A program made the position numbers and the translations under genes. Shown here piece after piece: positions 42,809 to 52,382 of a stretch of 64,000 bases of DNA. The DNA comes from Petrocella sp024636985 (GTDB lineage Bacteria > Bacillota > Clostridia > Lachnospirales > Vallitaleaceae), in assembly GCA_024636985.1 (NCBI GenBank), contig JAGXFY010000045.1, forward strand, positions 21,146 to 85,145. The letters run 5' to 3'. The number at the start of each line of letters is the position of its first letter. The stretch's first letter is position 1. Under the pieces are notes generated by a model. The model saw only the letters and a program-made list of their open reading frames with translations. It ran no database searches and had not been told where the DNA came from.

Positions 42809-44527
42809 ATGAAAAGAACAATCAAATATATGATAAAATATTGGCACTTTTACCTTATAGGTACATTGACGATGGTATTAGCCATAGCACTTGATATGAA
42901 CAGCCCTATCATCACAGGAAGAATTATTGACGAAGTCATTATAGGCGGTGAAGTATCCATGTTTCAGACATTGATACTTCTACTCCTAATGATCAGTCTG
43001 GGACGTGCTTTCTTTGGCTATTTTAAGGAATTAACCTTTGATATTGCCGGTGCGAATATTATCAAAGCACTTAGAAAAGATCTATTTGATCATATACAAA
43101 GTCTTTCACAGAACTTTTTTGAAGAAAAAAACACCGGAGAACTCATGTCAAGACTCAAGGATGATGGCGATAAAATATGGCATGGAATCTCTTTTGGTAT
43201 TATGTTGGTCGTTGAGATGCTGATTGTACTTGTGGTAGCTTGCATACTGATGTTGAACATAAGCGTCAAACTATCTTTAATCACTTTTATCGGTTTACCA
43301 TTTATTGGCTACTTCGCCTACAAACTTGAGCGAGAGATAGATGGTGTTTATGAGAACATCAGTGAAAAAAATGCAGAGCTAAACACAACCGCTCAAGAGA
43401 ACATAGCAGGTGTTCGTCTGGTAAAAGCTTTTGCCAGAGAAAAACACGAAATCAAGAAATTTCTAAGCCAGAATAAAGCCTATTATGATTTGAACATGGA
43501 TTATGCTAAAAGCATGAGCAGAAGATTCCCGAACATTCAATTCATATCAGATATCATACCTATTTTGGTAGTGGTACTTGGTGGTATTTTTGTCATCGAT
43601 GAAACACTCACGGTTGGAACCTTGGCAAAATTCATGGGCTATTCCTACATGATTGTATGGCCAATGCGTATGATTGGTTGGATTAGCAGTATTATGGCCG
43701 AAGCATTCAGTGCGATGAAGCAGATTGATAAAGTATTTGATCAACAACCGGAGATTACAGACAGTCCGGATGCTATATCAGTAGAACATTGCTTAGGTAC
43801 CATTACCTTTGACCATGTTCACCTGTCTTTTAAAGATCAGGAAGTTTTAAAAGACATCAACTTCACAGTAAAGCCAGGGCAGACCTTGGCCATTATGGGG
43901 ACAACCGGTTCTGGCAAGACCTCTATCATCAACCTACTGGAGCGGTTTTATGAACCTACCAAAGGTCAGGTCAAGTTAGATGGCAGGGACATCAGAGGGT
44001 TAACATTAGACAGCTTGAGAAGCAAGATCGCAGTGGTGATGCAGGAAGTATTCTTGTTTTCGGATTCTATACTTAATAACATCCATTTTGGTAACAAGAA
44101 GTTTTTGGCTATGGATAACATCATGGCATCAGCCAGTGCAGCAGAGGCTCATGACTTTATTAACCGTATGGAAGATAGCTATGACACCGTTATAGGTGAA
44201 AGAGGCATCGGTTTGTCCGGTGGTCAAAAGCAAAGAATCAGTATAGCAAGAGCTTTTTCAAAAGAAGCTAAGATTCTAGTGATGGATGATGCCACCTCTG
44301 CGCTTGACATGGAAACCGAGCATGAGATACAAAAAGAAGTCAATAAATTAAAAGGTGTGACGAAAATTATCGTTGCCCACAGAATATCTGCAGTCAAAGA
44401 AGCGGATGAGATTATTATTTTAGATCATGGTGAGATTGTAGAACGAGGCACCCATGCATCATTACTAAAACAAAAAGGTCGATATTTTAATACTTTCAAT
44501 GAACAATACGAAGGTTATATGGGATAA
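42809..44527 (+). CDS. ABC exporter half-transporter with degenerate catalytic site (BmrC type)
   Basis: The protein has 572 residues: six-helix exporter membrane domain (about 1-310) and an ATPase domain with Walker A GTTGSGKTS, signature LSGGQKQR and Walker B ILVMDDATSALD. An aspartate replaces the usual catalytic glutamate, as in one subunit of heterodimeric multidrug exporters. ATG 42809 follows AAAGAGGTG and is preferred over GTG 42800. Its partner starts 17 nt after its stop. Substrate unknown; a drug or lipid-like compound is likely from the family. Confidence 0.88.
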   Translation: MKRTIKYMIKYWHFYLIGTLTMVLAIALDMNSPIITGRIIDEVIIGGEVSMFQTLILLLLMISLGRAFFGYFKELTFDIAGANIIKALRKDLFDHIQSLSQNFFEEKNTGELMSRLKDDGDKIWHGISFGIMLVVEMLIVLVVACILMLNISVKLSLITFIGLPFIGYFAYKLEREIDGVYENISEKNAELNTTAQENIAGVRLVKAFAREKHEIKKFLSQNKAYYDLNMDYAKSMSRRFPNIQFISDIIPILVVVLGGIFVIDETLTVGTLAKFMGYSYMIVWPMRMIGWISSIMAEAFSAMKQIDKVFDQQPEITDSPDAISVEHCLGTITFDHVHLSFKDQEVLKDINFTVKPGQTLAIMGTTGSGKTSIINLLERFYEPTKGQVKLDGRDIRGLTLDSLRSKIAVVMQEVFLFSDSILNNIHFGNKKFLAMDNIMASASAAEAHDFINRMEDSYDTVIGERGIGLSGGQKQRISIARAFSKEAKILVMDDATSALDMETEHEIQKEVNKLKGVTKIIVAHRISAVKEADEIIILDHGEIVERGTHASLLKQKGRYFNTFNEQYEGYMG

Positions 44528-44543
44528 AAGGGGAGGTGACATC

Positions 44544-46322
44544 ATGGCGCTAGATAGCATAAGGGAAGATGAACATTCAGAAGAAAGTCTTAAACTAGCA
44601 ACAATTAAACGTTTGTTCGGACGACTGGTAGGATACAAAAAAGAAGTCATCAAGGTCTTGATGTTGATGATTTTAATTATTGGTGTGAGTGTGGTGAATC
44701 CTATATTCATAAAGATTGCCATTGATACATACGTGGTTGCAGGCGATATAAGAGGTCTACTCATGTTGGCAGGGATCACAATCATTATCAATTTCTTGAG
44801 TAAGATCGCCATCAAATGGCGGATCGTCATTATGTCAAGAGTGGCGAATGATGTCCTTATGAAGATACGCCAAGAGCTCTATACGCATATTCAGAAACTG
44901 TCTTTTAATTTCTTTGATAAAAGACCGGCAGGGAAGATTCTGGCAAGAGTTGTTGGTGATGTTAATTCACTTAAAGATGTATTAATTAATGGTGTTGTAA
45001 CGCTAATACCGGATTTTCTACAGATTATGATTACCTTAGTCATCATGTTTTTACTAAACGCCAGATTGGCCATTTCAGCTATTATTTTGCTACCGCTTCT
45101 AATAGGTTTGATGTATATCAGTGAGATTAGAGCTCATAAAAGATGGCGTATTTTCAGGAAGAAAAATTCAACAATGAATGCCTTCATTCACGAGGATTTC
45201 TCAGGCATTAAAGTAGTACAAAGCTATACAGCACAGAAGAAAACCTCAGAGGATTTTGGAGAAATACTTGAGGAACATAAGCAATCCTTTATTTCCGCAA
45301 TTGTCCTCAACGACTTGTTTTGGCCGATTGTGGAAATATCTTGGGGTGCAGGAACAGCCCTAGTATTCTATATCGGGGTCTCTCTAAGCAGCGCAGGTAC
45401 TTTAGAAGTGGGTACTTTAATTGCTTTTACAGCTTACATCACCATGTTCTGGAATCCGATTATGAATCTAAGTAATTTTTACAACCAGCTCATTATGAAT
45501 CTAGCCGGTGCAGAAAGGATCTTTGAGATTATGGATATGGTGCCGGATGTTATGGATGAGACAGAAGCGGTAATAATGCCGCCTATAAAAGGCCATGTAG
45601 AATTCGAAGACGTTACTTTTGGTTATGAAGAAGAGACAGTGGTACTTAAGAATGTCAGCTTTAAGGTTGAAGCTGGCGAAACCATCGCTATGGTAGGGGC
45701 AACCGGAGGCGGAAAGTCCACCATTATTAACTTGATGAGTCGTTTTTACAATATTCAGGAAGGCAGAATTCTTATTGATCGTCTGGATATTGCTAAGGTG
45801 AACATAGAAAGTCTAAGAAGTCAGATGGGTATCATGACTCAAGATACTTTTCTATTCTCAGGTTCCATCAAAGAGAACATTCGTTATGGTAAGTTGGATG
45901 CAACCGATGAGGAAATTATTGAAGCAGCAAAAAGTGTCAGTGCCCATTCATTTATCATGGCCTGTGAAAATGACTACGATACCAAACTGAATGAAAGAGG
46001 AACAAAACTATCGGTAGGTCAAAGACAACTGATTGCGTTTGCCAGAACCATGTTATCTAGGCCTAAGATCTTAATCTTAGATGAAGCAACCTCCAGCATT
46101 GATACCCATACTGAAAAATTGGTGCAAAAAGGGATTGAGGCCTTATTAAAAGGTCGAACCTCCTTTGTCATTGCGCATAGGTTATCGACTATAAAAAATG
46201 CAGATCGTATCTTCGTTGTTGATAACCAAGGGATATTAGAATCGGGCAGCCATGACCAACTGTTGCAGGAAGAGGGCATTTATTACAATCTTTATATGTC
46301 ACAATTTAAGGCAGGCGCTTAA
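44544..46322 (+). CDS. ABC exporter half-transporter with canonical glutamate and altered signature (BmrD type)
   Basis: The protein has 592 residues with an N-terminal extension of about 40 residues, six membrane helices and an ATPase domain with Walker A GATGGGKST, Walker B ILILDEATSSID and signature LSVGQRQL instead of LSGGQ. In the heterodimer, this altered signature faces the Asp-type Walker B of the partner, making one degenerate and one active site. That is the expected pattern of BmrCD/TM287-288 exporters. ATG 44544 follows GGGGAGG and is preferred over ATG 44499, which lies inside the partner gene. Confidence 0.9.
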   Translation: MALDSIREDEHSEESLKLATIKRLFGRLVGYKKEVIKVLMLMILIIGVSVVNPIFIKIAIDTYVVAGDIRGLLMLAGITIIINFLSKIAIKWRIVIMSRVANDVLMKIRQELYTHIQKLSFNFFDKRPAGKILARVVGDVNSLKDVLINGVVTLIPDFLQIMITLVIMFLLNARLAISAIILLPLLIGLMYISEIRAHKRWRIFRKKNSTMNAFIHEDFSGIKVVQSYTAQKKTSEDFGEILEEHKQSFISAIVLNDLFWPIVEISWGAGTALVFYIGVSLSSAGTLEVGTLIAFTAYITMFWNPIMNLSNFYNQLIMNLAGAERIFEIMDMVPDVMDETEAVIMPPIKGHVEFEDVTFGYEEETVVLKNVSFKVEAGETIAMVGATGGGKSTIINLMSRFYNIQEGRILIDRLDIAKVNIESLRSQMGIMTQDTFLFSGSIKENIRYGKLDATDEEIIEAAKSVSAHSFIMACENDYDTKLNERGTKLSVGQRQLIAFARTMLSRPKILILDEATSSIDTHTEKLVQKGIEALLKGRTSFVIAHRLSTIKNADRIFVVDNQGILESGSHDQLLQEEGIYYNLYMSQFKAGA

Positions 46323-46410
46323 GTGATAATACCACTTTTACCGTATCATCCGTTTCCAATTCTTAGGTATTATGGTATAGTAAAATCAGATTAAACAAAG
46401 GGGACAAAAA

Positions 46411-47058
46411 ATGAAAGACCATATATTTATATCTGATTTTGACGGAACCATAACGCTCAAAGATTTTTATTGGATTATCATTGACGACTATATTGGTGAG
46501 AAAGGTAGAGACCATTATTTAGCATGGAAGAAAAAAGAAAAAATCGGTCTAACCTTTCTCAACAAAATATTTACGTGGCATAAATTTACCCAAGCAGACC
46601 ACGATACAGTCTTGTCCAAAGTGGTCATTGATCCAACATTTAAGAGGCTGGATACTTGGACACAGGACCATAACATGGACCTTATGGTACTTAGTGCAGG
46701 TTTTAGATATTACATTGATTACGCCATGGACCTTGCAGCCTTGTCTCATATACCCATTATTACCAATGAAGGTAGTTTCATTAACGGTCATTTTAAGATG
46801 CAAGCCAATGAAAAGTCTTGGTTCTACCATAAAGTCTATGGTGTGGATAAAGAGAAAGTGGTCCTTCACTATAAGAAAAAATACAAAAAGGTTTATTTTG
46901 CCGGTGATTCTGAGCCGGATTATAAAGCAGCACTTTCAGCAGATATTCGCTTTGCCAAGGGAGAATTATTAGAGCTTCTAAAAGCCAGCGGACATACCTA
47001 TTATCCTTTTGAAACATTTGCAGATATCATAGATATACTTGAGTCATTGGAACAATAG
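46411..47058 (+). CDS. HAD-superfamily phosphatase (MtnX/SerB-like)
   Basis: The protein has 215 residues. HAD motif I is SDFDGTIT (aspartates 9 and 11), motif II lies in MVLSAGF, the motif III lysine is probably in NEKSWFYHK, and motif IV is YFAGDSEPD. It resembles HAD-IB enzymes such as 2-hydroxy-3-keto-5-methylthiopentenyl-1-phosphate phosphatase and phosphoserine phosphatase. No methionine-salvage gene is nearby, so the substrate is open. AAAGGGG precedes the ATG. Confidence 0.75.
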   Translation: MKDHIFISDFDGTITLKDFYWIIIDDYIGEKGRDHYLAWKKKEKIGLTFLNKIFTWHKFTQADHDTVLSKVVIDPTFKRLDTWTQDHNMDLMVLSAGFRYYIDYAMDLAALSHIPIITNEGSFINGHFKMQANEKSWFYHKVYGVDKEKVVLHYKKKYKKVYFAGDSEPDYKAALSADIRFAKGELLELLKASGHTYYPFETFADIIDILESLEQ

Positions 47059-47088
47059 AATCTTAGCTTACGATGAGGGAGATTGATT

Positions 47089-47799
47089 ATGGATCGTTTA
47101 ACAGAAACTTTTTTAGAACATTTTAACCAACTAGAATCCGTCTTAAAAACAAAACTAAGAAAAAACAATCATGTGCCCTACAGTGTATTGGTCCATGAAG
47201 CAAGTCTGAAAGATGTTTTTATTAGGAAGCACAAATCCATATTGAACAGTTTAGGTGACCTAAGAAATGTACTGGTACATGGAGAAGGTAATGATATCAT
47301 TGCTATTCCTTCTGAAGCGGCCGTAAATACCTTGATTGCTATCGTGGAGAAATACGCCAGTCCCATTCCACTGTATAATATGATTAATCATAAAGTCATA
47401 AGAACACAATCCGATAGGAGTTTGGCAGATGCACTGATTCTAATGCGGAAACATGATTATACTAAGATTCCTGTTTACAAGGGACAAACTTACATGGGAT
47501 TACTGAGTGGCAATATTGTAGCAAGATGGATGGCTTCCAATATTGGTGCAGATGGAGAAATCACAGAAAGTTTGAAAAATGTCACTTTAGAAAATTTGCT
47601 CACCCGATATGAAAAAACCGATACTGTGGTTTTCATACCCAAAGACATGGAAATATTTGATTTTATAAAGTTAAGCCGTAAGCAGAAAAGCAAGCTGAGT
47701 CTCTACATCATGACCCAAAGTGGCGACCGAAATGAAAAACCACTGGGCATCATAACAGCCTATGATTACCCAAGATTATTACGTGAACTGGAACTATAA
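47089..47799 (+). CDS. CBS-domain protein
   Basis: The protein has 236 residues. The N-terminal helical part (about 1-95) contains LGDLRNVLVHGEGN. The C-terminal part carries a pair of CBS motifs (about 105-160: TQSDRSLADALILMRKHDYTKIPVY; about 175-236: PKDMEIFDFIKLSRK then GIITAYDYPRLL). CBS pairs bind adenine nucleotides and regulate partners. ATG 47089 follows GAGGGA by 8 nt and is preferred over TTG 47083. The function is unknown. Confidence 0.75.
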   Translation: MDRLTETFLEHFNQLESVLKTKLRKNNHVPYSVLVHEASLKDVFIRKHKSILNSLGDLRNVLVHGEGNDIIAIPSEAAVNTLIAIVEKYASPIPLYNMINHKVIRTQSDRSLADALILMRKHDYTKIPVYKGQTYMGLLSGNIVARWMASNIGADGEITESLKNVTLENLLTRYEKTDTVVFIPKDMEIFDFIKLSRKQKSKLSLYIMTQSGDRNEKPLGIITAYDYPRLLRELEL

Positions 47800-47820
47800 A
47801 GTCATGGATTGGAGCCCGGT

Positions 47821-48300
47821 ATGAAGATATCTCTTATAAGTGTCGGTAAAATCAAAGAAAAGTATCTAAAAGATGCAATAAGTGAATATACCAAAAGATT
47901 ATCCGCCTATTGTAGCCTTGTTTTTATAGAAGTAGCCGATGAAAAAGCACCGGAGACCCTAAGTAACAAAGAAGCCATACAGATCAAAGAGAAAGAAGGG
48001 GAGAAAATTCTTTCAAAGATCAAAGAAGGCCAATATGTCTTCGCTCTTGACCTTAGTGGAAAACAGAGAACCTCAGAAGCCTTTGCCAAAGAATTAGACC
48101 AGTTGCAGATCTATGGTAATAGCGATCTGGTCTTCGTCATTGGTGGAAGCTTGGGCCTAAGCCAAGCGGTCATGAACCGATCCAATACCCAAATATCCTT
48201 CTCCAAGATGACCTTTCCCCATCAATTGATGAAAGTCATCCTATTAGAACAAATCTATAGAGGCTACAAGATTATAAGAAATGAACCTTATCATAAGTAG
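47821..48300 (+). CDS. rlmH: 23S rRNA pseudouridine1915 N3-methyltransferase
   Basis: This 159-residue SPOUT methyltransferase modifies pseudouridine 1915 of 23S rRNA in complete ribosomes. ATG 47821 after TTGGAG gives exactly the usual length. Motifs are FALDLSGKQRTSEAFA, VFVIGGSLGLSQAV and the C-terminal LLEQIYRGYKIIRNEPYHK. Confidence 0.96.
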   Translation: MKISLISVGKIKEKYLKDAISEYTKRLSAYCSLVFIEVADEKAPETLSNKEAIQIKEKEGEKILSKIKEGQYVFALDLSGKQRTSEAFAKELDQLQIYGNSDLVFVIGGSLGLSQAVMNRSNTQISFSKMTFPHQLMKVILLEQIYRGYKIIRNEPYHK

Positions 48301-48336
48301 TTGTAAACTAAATATTCCATAATAATTATATAATTT

Positions 48337-48372
48337 GGACGGATCTCAATTTTTGAGATTGGTCCATTATTT
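48337..48372 (+). terminator. Hairpin terminator after rlmH
   Basis: GGAC, then ATCTCAA, pairs with TTGAGAT and GGTCC across a short T loop (48337-48365), followed by ATTATTTTG. The T tract is weak, but the stem is long and lies directly before a new promoter. Confidence 0.6.
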
Positions 48373-48381
48373 TGTCCAAAA

Positions 48382-48408
48382 AACCATTGACCAGTATGGT
48401 CAGTGGTT
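48382..48408. promoter_or_regulatory. 27-bp palindromic operator, probably for the TetR regulator
   Basis: The left arm AACCATTGACCA (48382-48393) and right arm TGGTCAGTGGTT (48397-48408) are inverted repeats with one mismatch around a GTA centre. The palindrome overlaps the -35 box and most of the spacer of the promoter at 48387-48415, so a bound repressor would block polymerase. It precedes the TetR gene and the exporter operon. Confidence 0.7.
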
Positions 48409-48415
48409 GTATAAT
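48387..48415 (+). promoter_or_regulatory. Sigma-A-type promoter of the TetR-exporter operon
   Basis: TTGACC (48387-48392) and TATAAT (48410-48415) are spaced by 17 bp and embedded in the palindromic operator. The transcript would start near 48422. Confidence 0.7.
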
Positions 48416-48458
48416 GGAATTAATAAGACAATAGTTAATGGATTGGAGATGGGCGTTC

Positions 48459-49070
48459 TTGGCAGATATATTGGATAAAATGAGTCCGGACAAAAAGGTG
48501 CGTCTGATTAATGCAGCTATGAAAGAGTTCGGAGAGAACCGGTTTGATAAAGCTTCAACCAATGCCATTGTTAAAGAAGCAGGTATATCTAAAGGTCTGC
48601 TGTACCACTATTTCAGTACAAAAGATGATCTATATGCCTATATTTTTGATTATGCCGTTAAGGCCGTCGCATTACCGATTGCAGAACAAGTTGGTTTGGA
48701 AGATACTGACATCATAAGAAGGATAGAACGCATTACCAAACTGAAGATGAAGATACTTGAGGAAATGCCAGAACTTCTAGCCTTTTCAAAAACCATGTAT
48801 GCAGGAATGGGGTATGAAGAGATCAAAAAGTCCATCGAAAAATACAATCCCATCCCTTTGGATATGTATTACAGTTACAATGTGGACAACACACTTTTCA
48901 AAGAAGGGGTGGATGTGTCCATAGCAATCAGAACCATTCAATACACACTTGAAAAGGTTGGAGAGCTATATATGATTCAGCGCAACATGGGCATAGAGCC
49001 GGACATGGATCATATCTTTCATGAAGTAGAAAGCTTTTTGGCTCACTTTAGAAACACGCTTTACAAATAA
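48459..49070 (+). CDS. TetR/AcrR-family regulator
   Basis: The protein has 203 residues. The N-terminal helix-turn-helix (about 10-55) reads RLINAAMKEFGENRFDKAS, then KEAGISKGLLYHYFSTKDDLYAYIF. The C-terminal ligand domain is variable. It probably represses its own promoter and the four downstream exporter genes through the 27-bp palindrome. TTG 48459 is chosen because GGAG lies 12 nt upstream and leaves a leader of normal length. The in-frame ATG 48438 would start only about 16 nt into the transcript without a ribosome site. Confidence 0.85.
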   Translation: MADILDKMSPDKKVRLINAAMKEFGENRFDKASTNAIVKEAGISKGLLYHYFSTKDDLYAYIFDYAVKAVALPIAEQVGLEDTDIIRRIERITKLKMKILEEMPELLAFSKTMYAGMGYEEIKKSIEKYNPIPLDMYYSYNVDNTLFKEGVDVSIAIRTIQYTLEKVGELYMIQRNMGIEPDMDHIFHEVESFLAHFRNTLYK

Positions 49071-49131
49071 ACAAGGTTAAAGGGTCAAAAACAATCAATA
49101 AACAGCTGCCAAAATGATTTTGGAGGTTATT

Positions 49132-50343
49132 ATGAAGAAGAAATTGATTATCGCATTTGTTATATTCATATCTATAGGCTTAGGTCTTTTTTATCTACTA
49201 ACGATGGGTAATATAGGCGTCAAATATAATACGGTCGAAGTGATGAAAGATGAAGCCGGCATATATGTTCAGGATGTAGGTAGAATTAGTTCCAAAAACA
49301 TCAGAAGGTATTACGGCAATAGTATGGATAAGGTTGTAGAGATGACGCTAAAGCTCGGCGATTATGTGAAAAAGGGACAACCCCTTATTGTATATGAAGC
49401 AGATACGGAAACGGTTGATCTTGAAGTCCAGAAGATTGAAAAGCAGATTGAAGCGCTAGAAGCTATCTATAAGGATGCAAAGTCCGGCACAGATATACAA
49501 AGTATTAACAACGCTAGAATAGAAATCTCCAAAATCGAAAGCCAAATAGATATAGCAACTAAGGATAAGGACAGAATAGAAACGCTTTACAATGAAGGTA
49601 TCGTACCCCTCGTTGAACTGGAGCAGTCGCTAGAAAACATAGAAAAGCTTCAAAGCAGCTTGGAGATTGCACGTAACAACTATAATCGTCTAACAAAAGG
49701 GATATCAGGTAATATACGGGAAAAATACGAGGCGGATATTGATGCAATGCTTTTATCTATTGATATCTTAGAAAAAAGAAAAGAAGACAATATCCTATAC
49801 GCGGATATTGAAGGTATAGTGACAGAACTAGGTACTTTTGAGGGCGATACACCCTCCGCTGGTATCATGATGCTTGAAATACAAGATCCAACAGAAAAAG
49901 TGGTATTGGTCGATTTTATGGTGGAAGATGTAATCAGGATGCGTCCTAGTTTAGAAGCCAAAATTGAGGATGTGAACCTAGACATTAAGATAGATCATCT
50001 AAAGGTGAATCAGATATATCCTAAAGCCTTTGTAACCTTATCAGAGCTTGGCGTAGAAGAAAACCGTCAGACAGTGTCCGTTGATCTACCCACCTCTGAT
50101 TATATACTTGCTTTTGGACTTGAAGTAGAGACGATGGTTATGATCGAACCACCGAGAGAAATGTTGCTTATACCAATAGGCGCAGTGGTAGAAAAGAATT
50201 CAAAACAATATGTGGAAGTTCTTGTAGACGGCACCCCGATTGAAAGAGAAATTCTAACCGGCATAAATGTAGAGGGCAACATAGAAGTAATAAATGGCCT
50301 CGAAGAAGGCGACCAGGTCATATTGAATTATCAGAACGAGTAA
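49132..50343 (+). CDS. Membrane-fusion (HlyD/RND adaptor-like) protein of an ABC exporter
   Basis: The protein has 403 residues. An N-terminal anchor helix (about 5-24) is followed by a lipoyl-like half (VEMTLKLGDYVKKGQPLIVYEAD), a long coiled-coil hairpin (about 100-220), the second lipoyl half (ADIEGIVTELGTFEGDTPSAG) and a C-terminal domain (LLIPIGAVVEKNSKQYVEVL, GLEEGDQVIL). Such adaptors work with MacB- or ABC-2-type exporters in Firmicutes (YknX-like). The ATG follows TGGAGG. It lies between the TetR gene and an ABC ATPase. Confidence 0.85.
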   Translation: MKKKLIIAFVIFISIGLGLFYLLTMGNIGVKYNTVEVMKDEAGIYVQDVGRISSKNIRRYYGNSMDKVVEMTLKLGDYVKKGQPLIVYEADTETVDLEVQKIEKQIEALEAIYKDAKSGTDIQSINNARIEISKIESQIDIATKDKDRIETLYNEGIVPLVELEQSLENIEKLQSSLEIARNNYNRLTKGISGNIREKYEADIDAMLLSIDILEKRKEDNILYADIEGIVTELGTFEGDTPSAGIMMLEIQDPTEKVVLVDFMVEDVIRMRPSLEAKIEDVNLDIKIDHLKVNQIYPKAFVTLSELGVEENRQTVSVDLPTSDYILAFGLEVETMVMIEPPREMLLIPIGAVVEKNSKQYVEVLVDGTPIEREILTGINVEGNIEVINGLEEGDQVILNYQNE

Positions 50344-50397
50344 ATAATATACAGATTGTTATAAATAATCCGGATCAAGGTAGAAGGGATGAATAGG

Positions 50398-51252
50398 ATG
50401 ATAAAAGTCAAAAACCTGTATCATTCATATAGTAATGATGATCATTATGCAGTGAATGATGTTAATTTTGAAATCAAAAAAGGTGAAATCTTTGGATTCT
50501 TGGGTCCTTCTGGTGCCGGAAAATCAACCACCCAGAATATCCTAGTAGGTCTTCTTCAGCTGCAGAAGGGTGAGGTTGAGGTTGCAGGCTACGATGTTAA
50601 GCATATTAAGGACAAAATGTTCAATAAGATTGGCATGTCCTTTGAACAATCCAACGTCTACAGTAAGATGTCCGGCATTGAAAATCTTGAATTCTACAGA
50701 AAACTATTTGATGTGAAGACAAGAGATCCCAAAGAATTAATAAAACTTGTAGGGCTGGACGGCAAAGAAAATACAAAAGCAGGAAAGTATTCTAAAGGGA
50801 TGAAGCATCGACTCACCTTTGCAAGATCCATGATCAATAACCCGGAGTTATGGTTTCTGGATGAACCGACGACTGGACTAGATCCATCCATTGCGGCGAA
50901 TATAAAAGATATCATCAAACAGGAAAATGAAAAAGGCGCCACTGTATTCTTAACAACTCATAATATGTACATTGCTGACGAACTGTGCGATCGTGTGGCC
51001 TTCATAGTAGATGGAAAGATAAGACTGATTGACTCACCAAAAGCACTAAAGCTTAAATATGGTGAAAAGCTGGTTGATGTTGAATATATTAAAAACGGTG
51101 AACTGATCAAAGAGCAGTTATCTACTGTTGCTGAATCAGAAAAGGCCAGGATCGTGGAAGTTATCAATAATTATGATATTCAGACCATGCACACTAAGGA
51201 AGCCACCCTTGAGGAAATATTTATTAAAGTCACTGGAAGGGGTCTGGTCTAA
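50398..51252 (+). CDS. ABC-2-type exporter ATP-binding protein
   Basis: The protein has 284 residues. Walker A is GPSGAGKST, the Q loop lies in GMSFEQSNVYSKM, the signature is YSKGMKHR (altered from LSGGQ, as in many ABC-2 drug ATPases), Walker B is LWFLDEPTTGLD, and the H loop is FLTTHNM. The C-terminal 60 residues form a DUF4162-like tail. ATG 50398 lies 9 nt after AAGGG and is preferred over ATG 50389. The stop abuts the next start. Confidence 0.92.
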   Translation: MIKVKNLYHSYSNDDHYAVNDVNFEIKKGEIFGFLGPSGAGKSTTQNILVGLLQLQKGEVEVAGYDVKHIKDKMFNKIGMSFEQSNVYSKMSGIENLEFYRKLFDVKTRDPKELIKLVGLDGKENTKAGKYSKGMKHRLTFARSMINNPELWFLDEPTTGLDPSIAANIKDIIKQENEKGATVFLTTHNMYIADELCDRVAFIVDGKIRLIDSPKALKLKYGEKLVDVEYIKNGELIKEQLSTVAESEKARIVEVINNYDIQTMHTKEATLEEIFIKVTGRGLV

Positions 51253-52368
51253 ATGAAGCTCTGGTACAGTTTTTCAAAAGAGTTGATTTTATCCTCAAAA
51301 AGCTGGTATTTTTATATTGAACTGGGAATGGCCATTGTACTGTTGGTGATTCTTGTATTTATTGTGCCTGAAGATTTTGACAGTAAAGGAAAGGACTATC
51401 TCTACCTTGACTTGCCACAGGTTGTACAGGGCAGATACATGAAGAACTTGTTGGAGGAAGATTTGGACGCATATGCCGAGCAAGTAGAATTGGAGGCAGA
51501 CAATCAAATCTATAGCGCCAGTCTTTATGAAACAAAAGAAGCAAAAATCTACTTGCTGGAGAGTAAAGAAGCACTTGATGCTATTTCTAACTCAGAAAGA
51601 GTTCCGGTGGTTCACGTTCGTGTCAATGAAGATCATCAGATTGTGCATACATACTATCTGCAGGGATATGAGACCAGGAAACTTCAGAACCTGTTATTGG
51701 TGTATCATAACCGACTGGCAGGACATGATGTGATTGTAGATTATTCAAATCGCCTAGAAGTCAGACGTCTTTATGAGGACAGCGCACCTTTAAATGACAA
51801 AGAGAACATGATACCTATATTTCTAACCTTCAATGGCAGTTTGATGAGTCTGTTCATTATCGCGGCCTATATCTTCCTGGATAAAAATGAAGGTGTTATT
51901 AAGGCATATGCAATAACCGCATCCTCAGTTTGGCATTATTTATTAAGTAAGATCGGGGTCATTATTGTAACGAGCATTATGACCAGCCTTATTATTACCA
52001 TACCGATTATGGGGAATCAACCGAACTATCCGGCCATGATGCTGTTTCTGGTGGCATCCGGATTCTTTGCAGCATCCCTTGGTCTTCTACTTACAAGCTT
52101 TTTTAAGGATATTGTTGAAGCTTTTGGTGCTATGTACATTGTCATCGTGATTATGATTATGCCAAATATCTCTTATTTTACACCGAGCTGGGATCCAGAG
52201 TGGGTGAAAATTATTCCAAGTTATGTGATGTTACAGAGTTTTAAAGATATTATAAGTGCGGGTGGTAACATGACCTATGTGATGGTTGCATCTTTAGGGT
52301 TTTTAATGCTGGGAATGGCTATTTTCATATTGGCAAACTATAGATTTAAAAAGACACTGTCCTTGTAA
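51253..52368 (+). CDS. ABC-2-type exporter permease, first
   Basis: The protein has 371 residues. One N-terminal membrane helix (about 17-38), a large outside loop (about 40-190), and five C-terminal helices match the ABC-2 permease topology. It starts immediately after the ATPase stop and is followed by a second permease, so the transporter is probably a heterodimer. Substrate unknown. Confidence 0.85.
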   Translation: MKLWYSFSKELILSSKSWYFYIELGMAIVLLVILVFIVPEDFDSKGKDYLYLDLPQVVQGRYMKNLLEEDLDAYAEQVELEADNQIYSASLYETKEAKIYLLESKEALDAISNSERVPVVHVRVNEDHQIVHTYYLQGYETRKLQNLLLVYHNRLAGHDVIVDYSNRLEVRRLYEDSAPLNDKENMIPIFLTFNGSLMSLFIIAAYIFLDKNEGVIKAYAITASSVWHYLLSKIGVIIVTSIMTSLIITIPIMGNQPNYPAMMLFLVASGFFAASLGLLLTSFFKDIVEAFGAMYIVIVIMIMPNISYFTPSWDPEWVKIIPSYVMLQSFKDIISAGGNMTYVMVASLGFLMLGMAIFILANYRFKKTLSL

Positions 52369-52382
52369 AGGAGCGTCACAAA

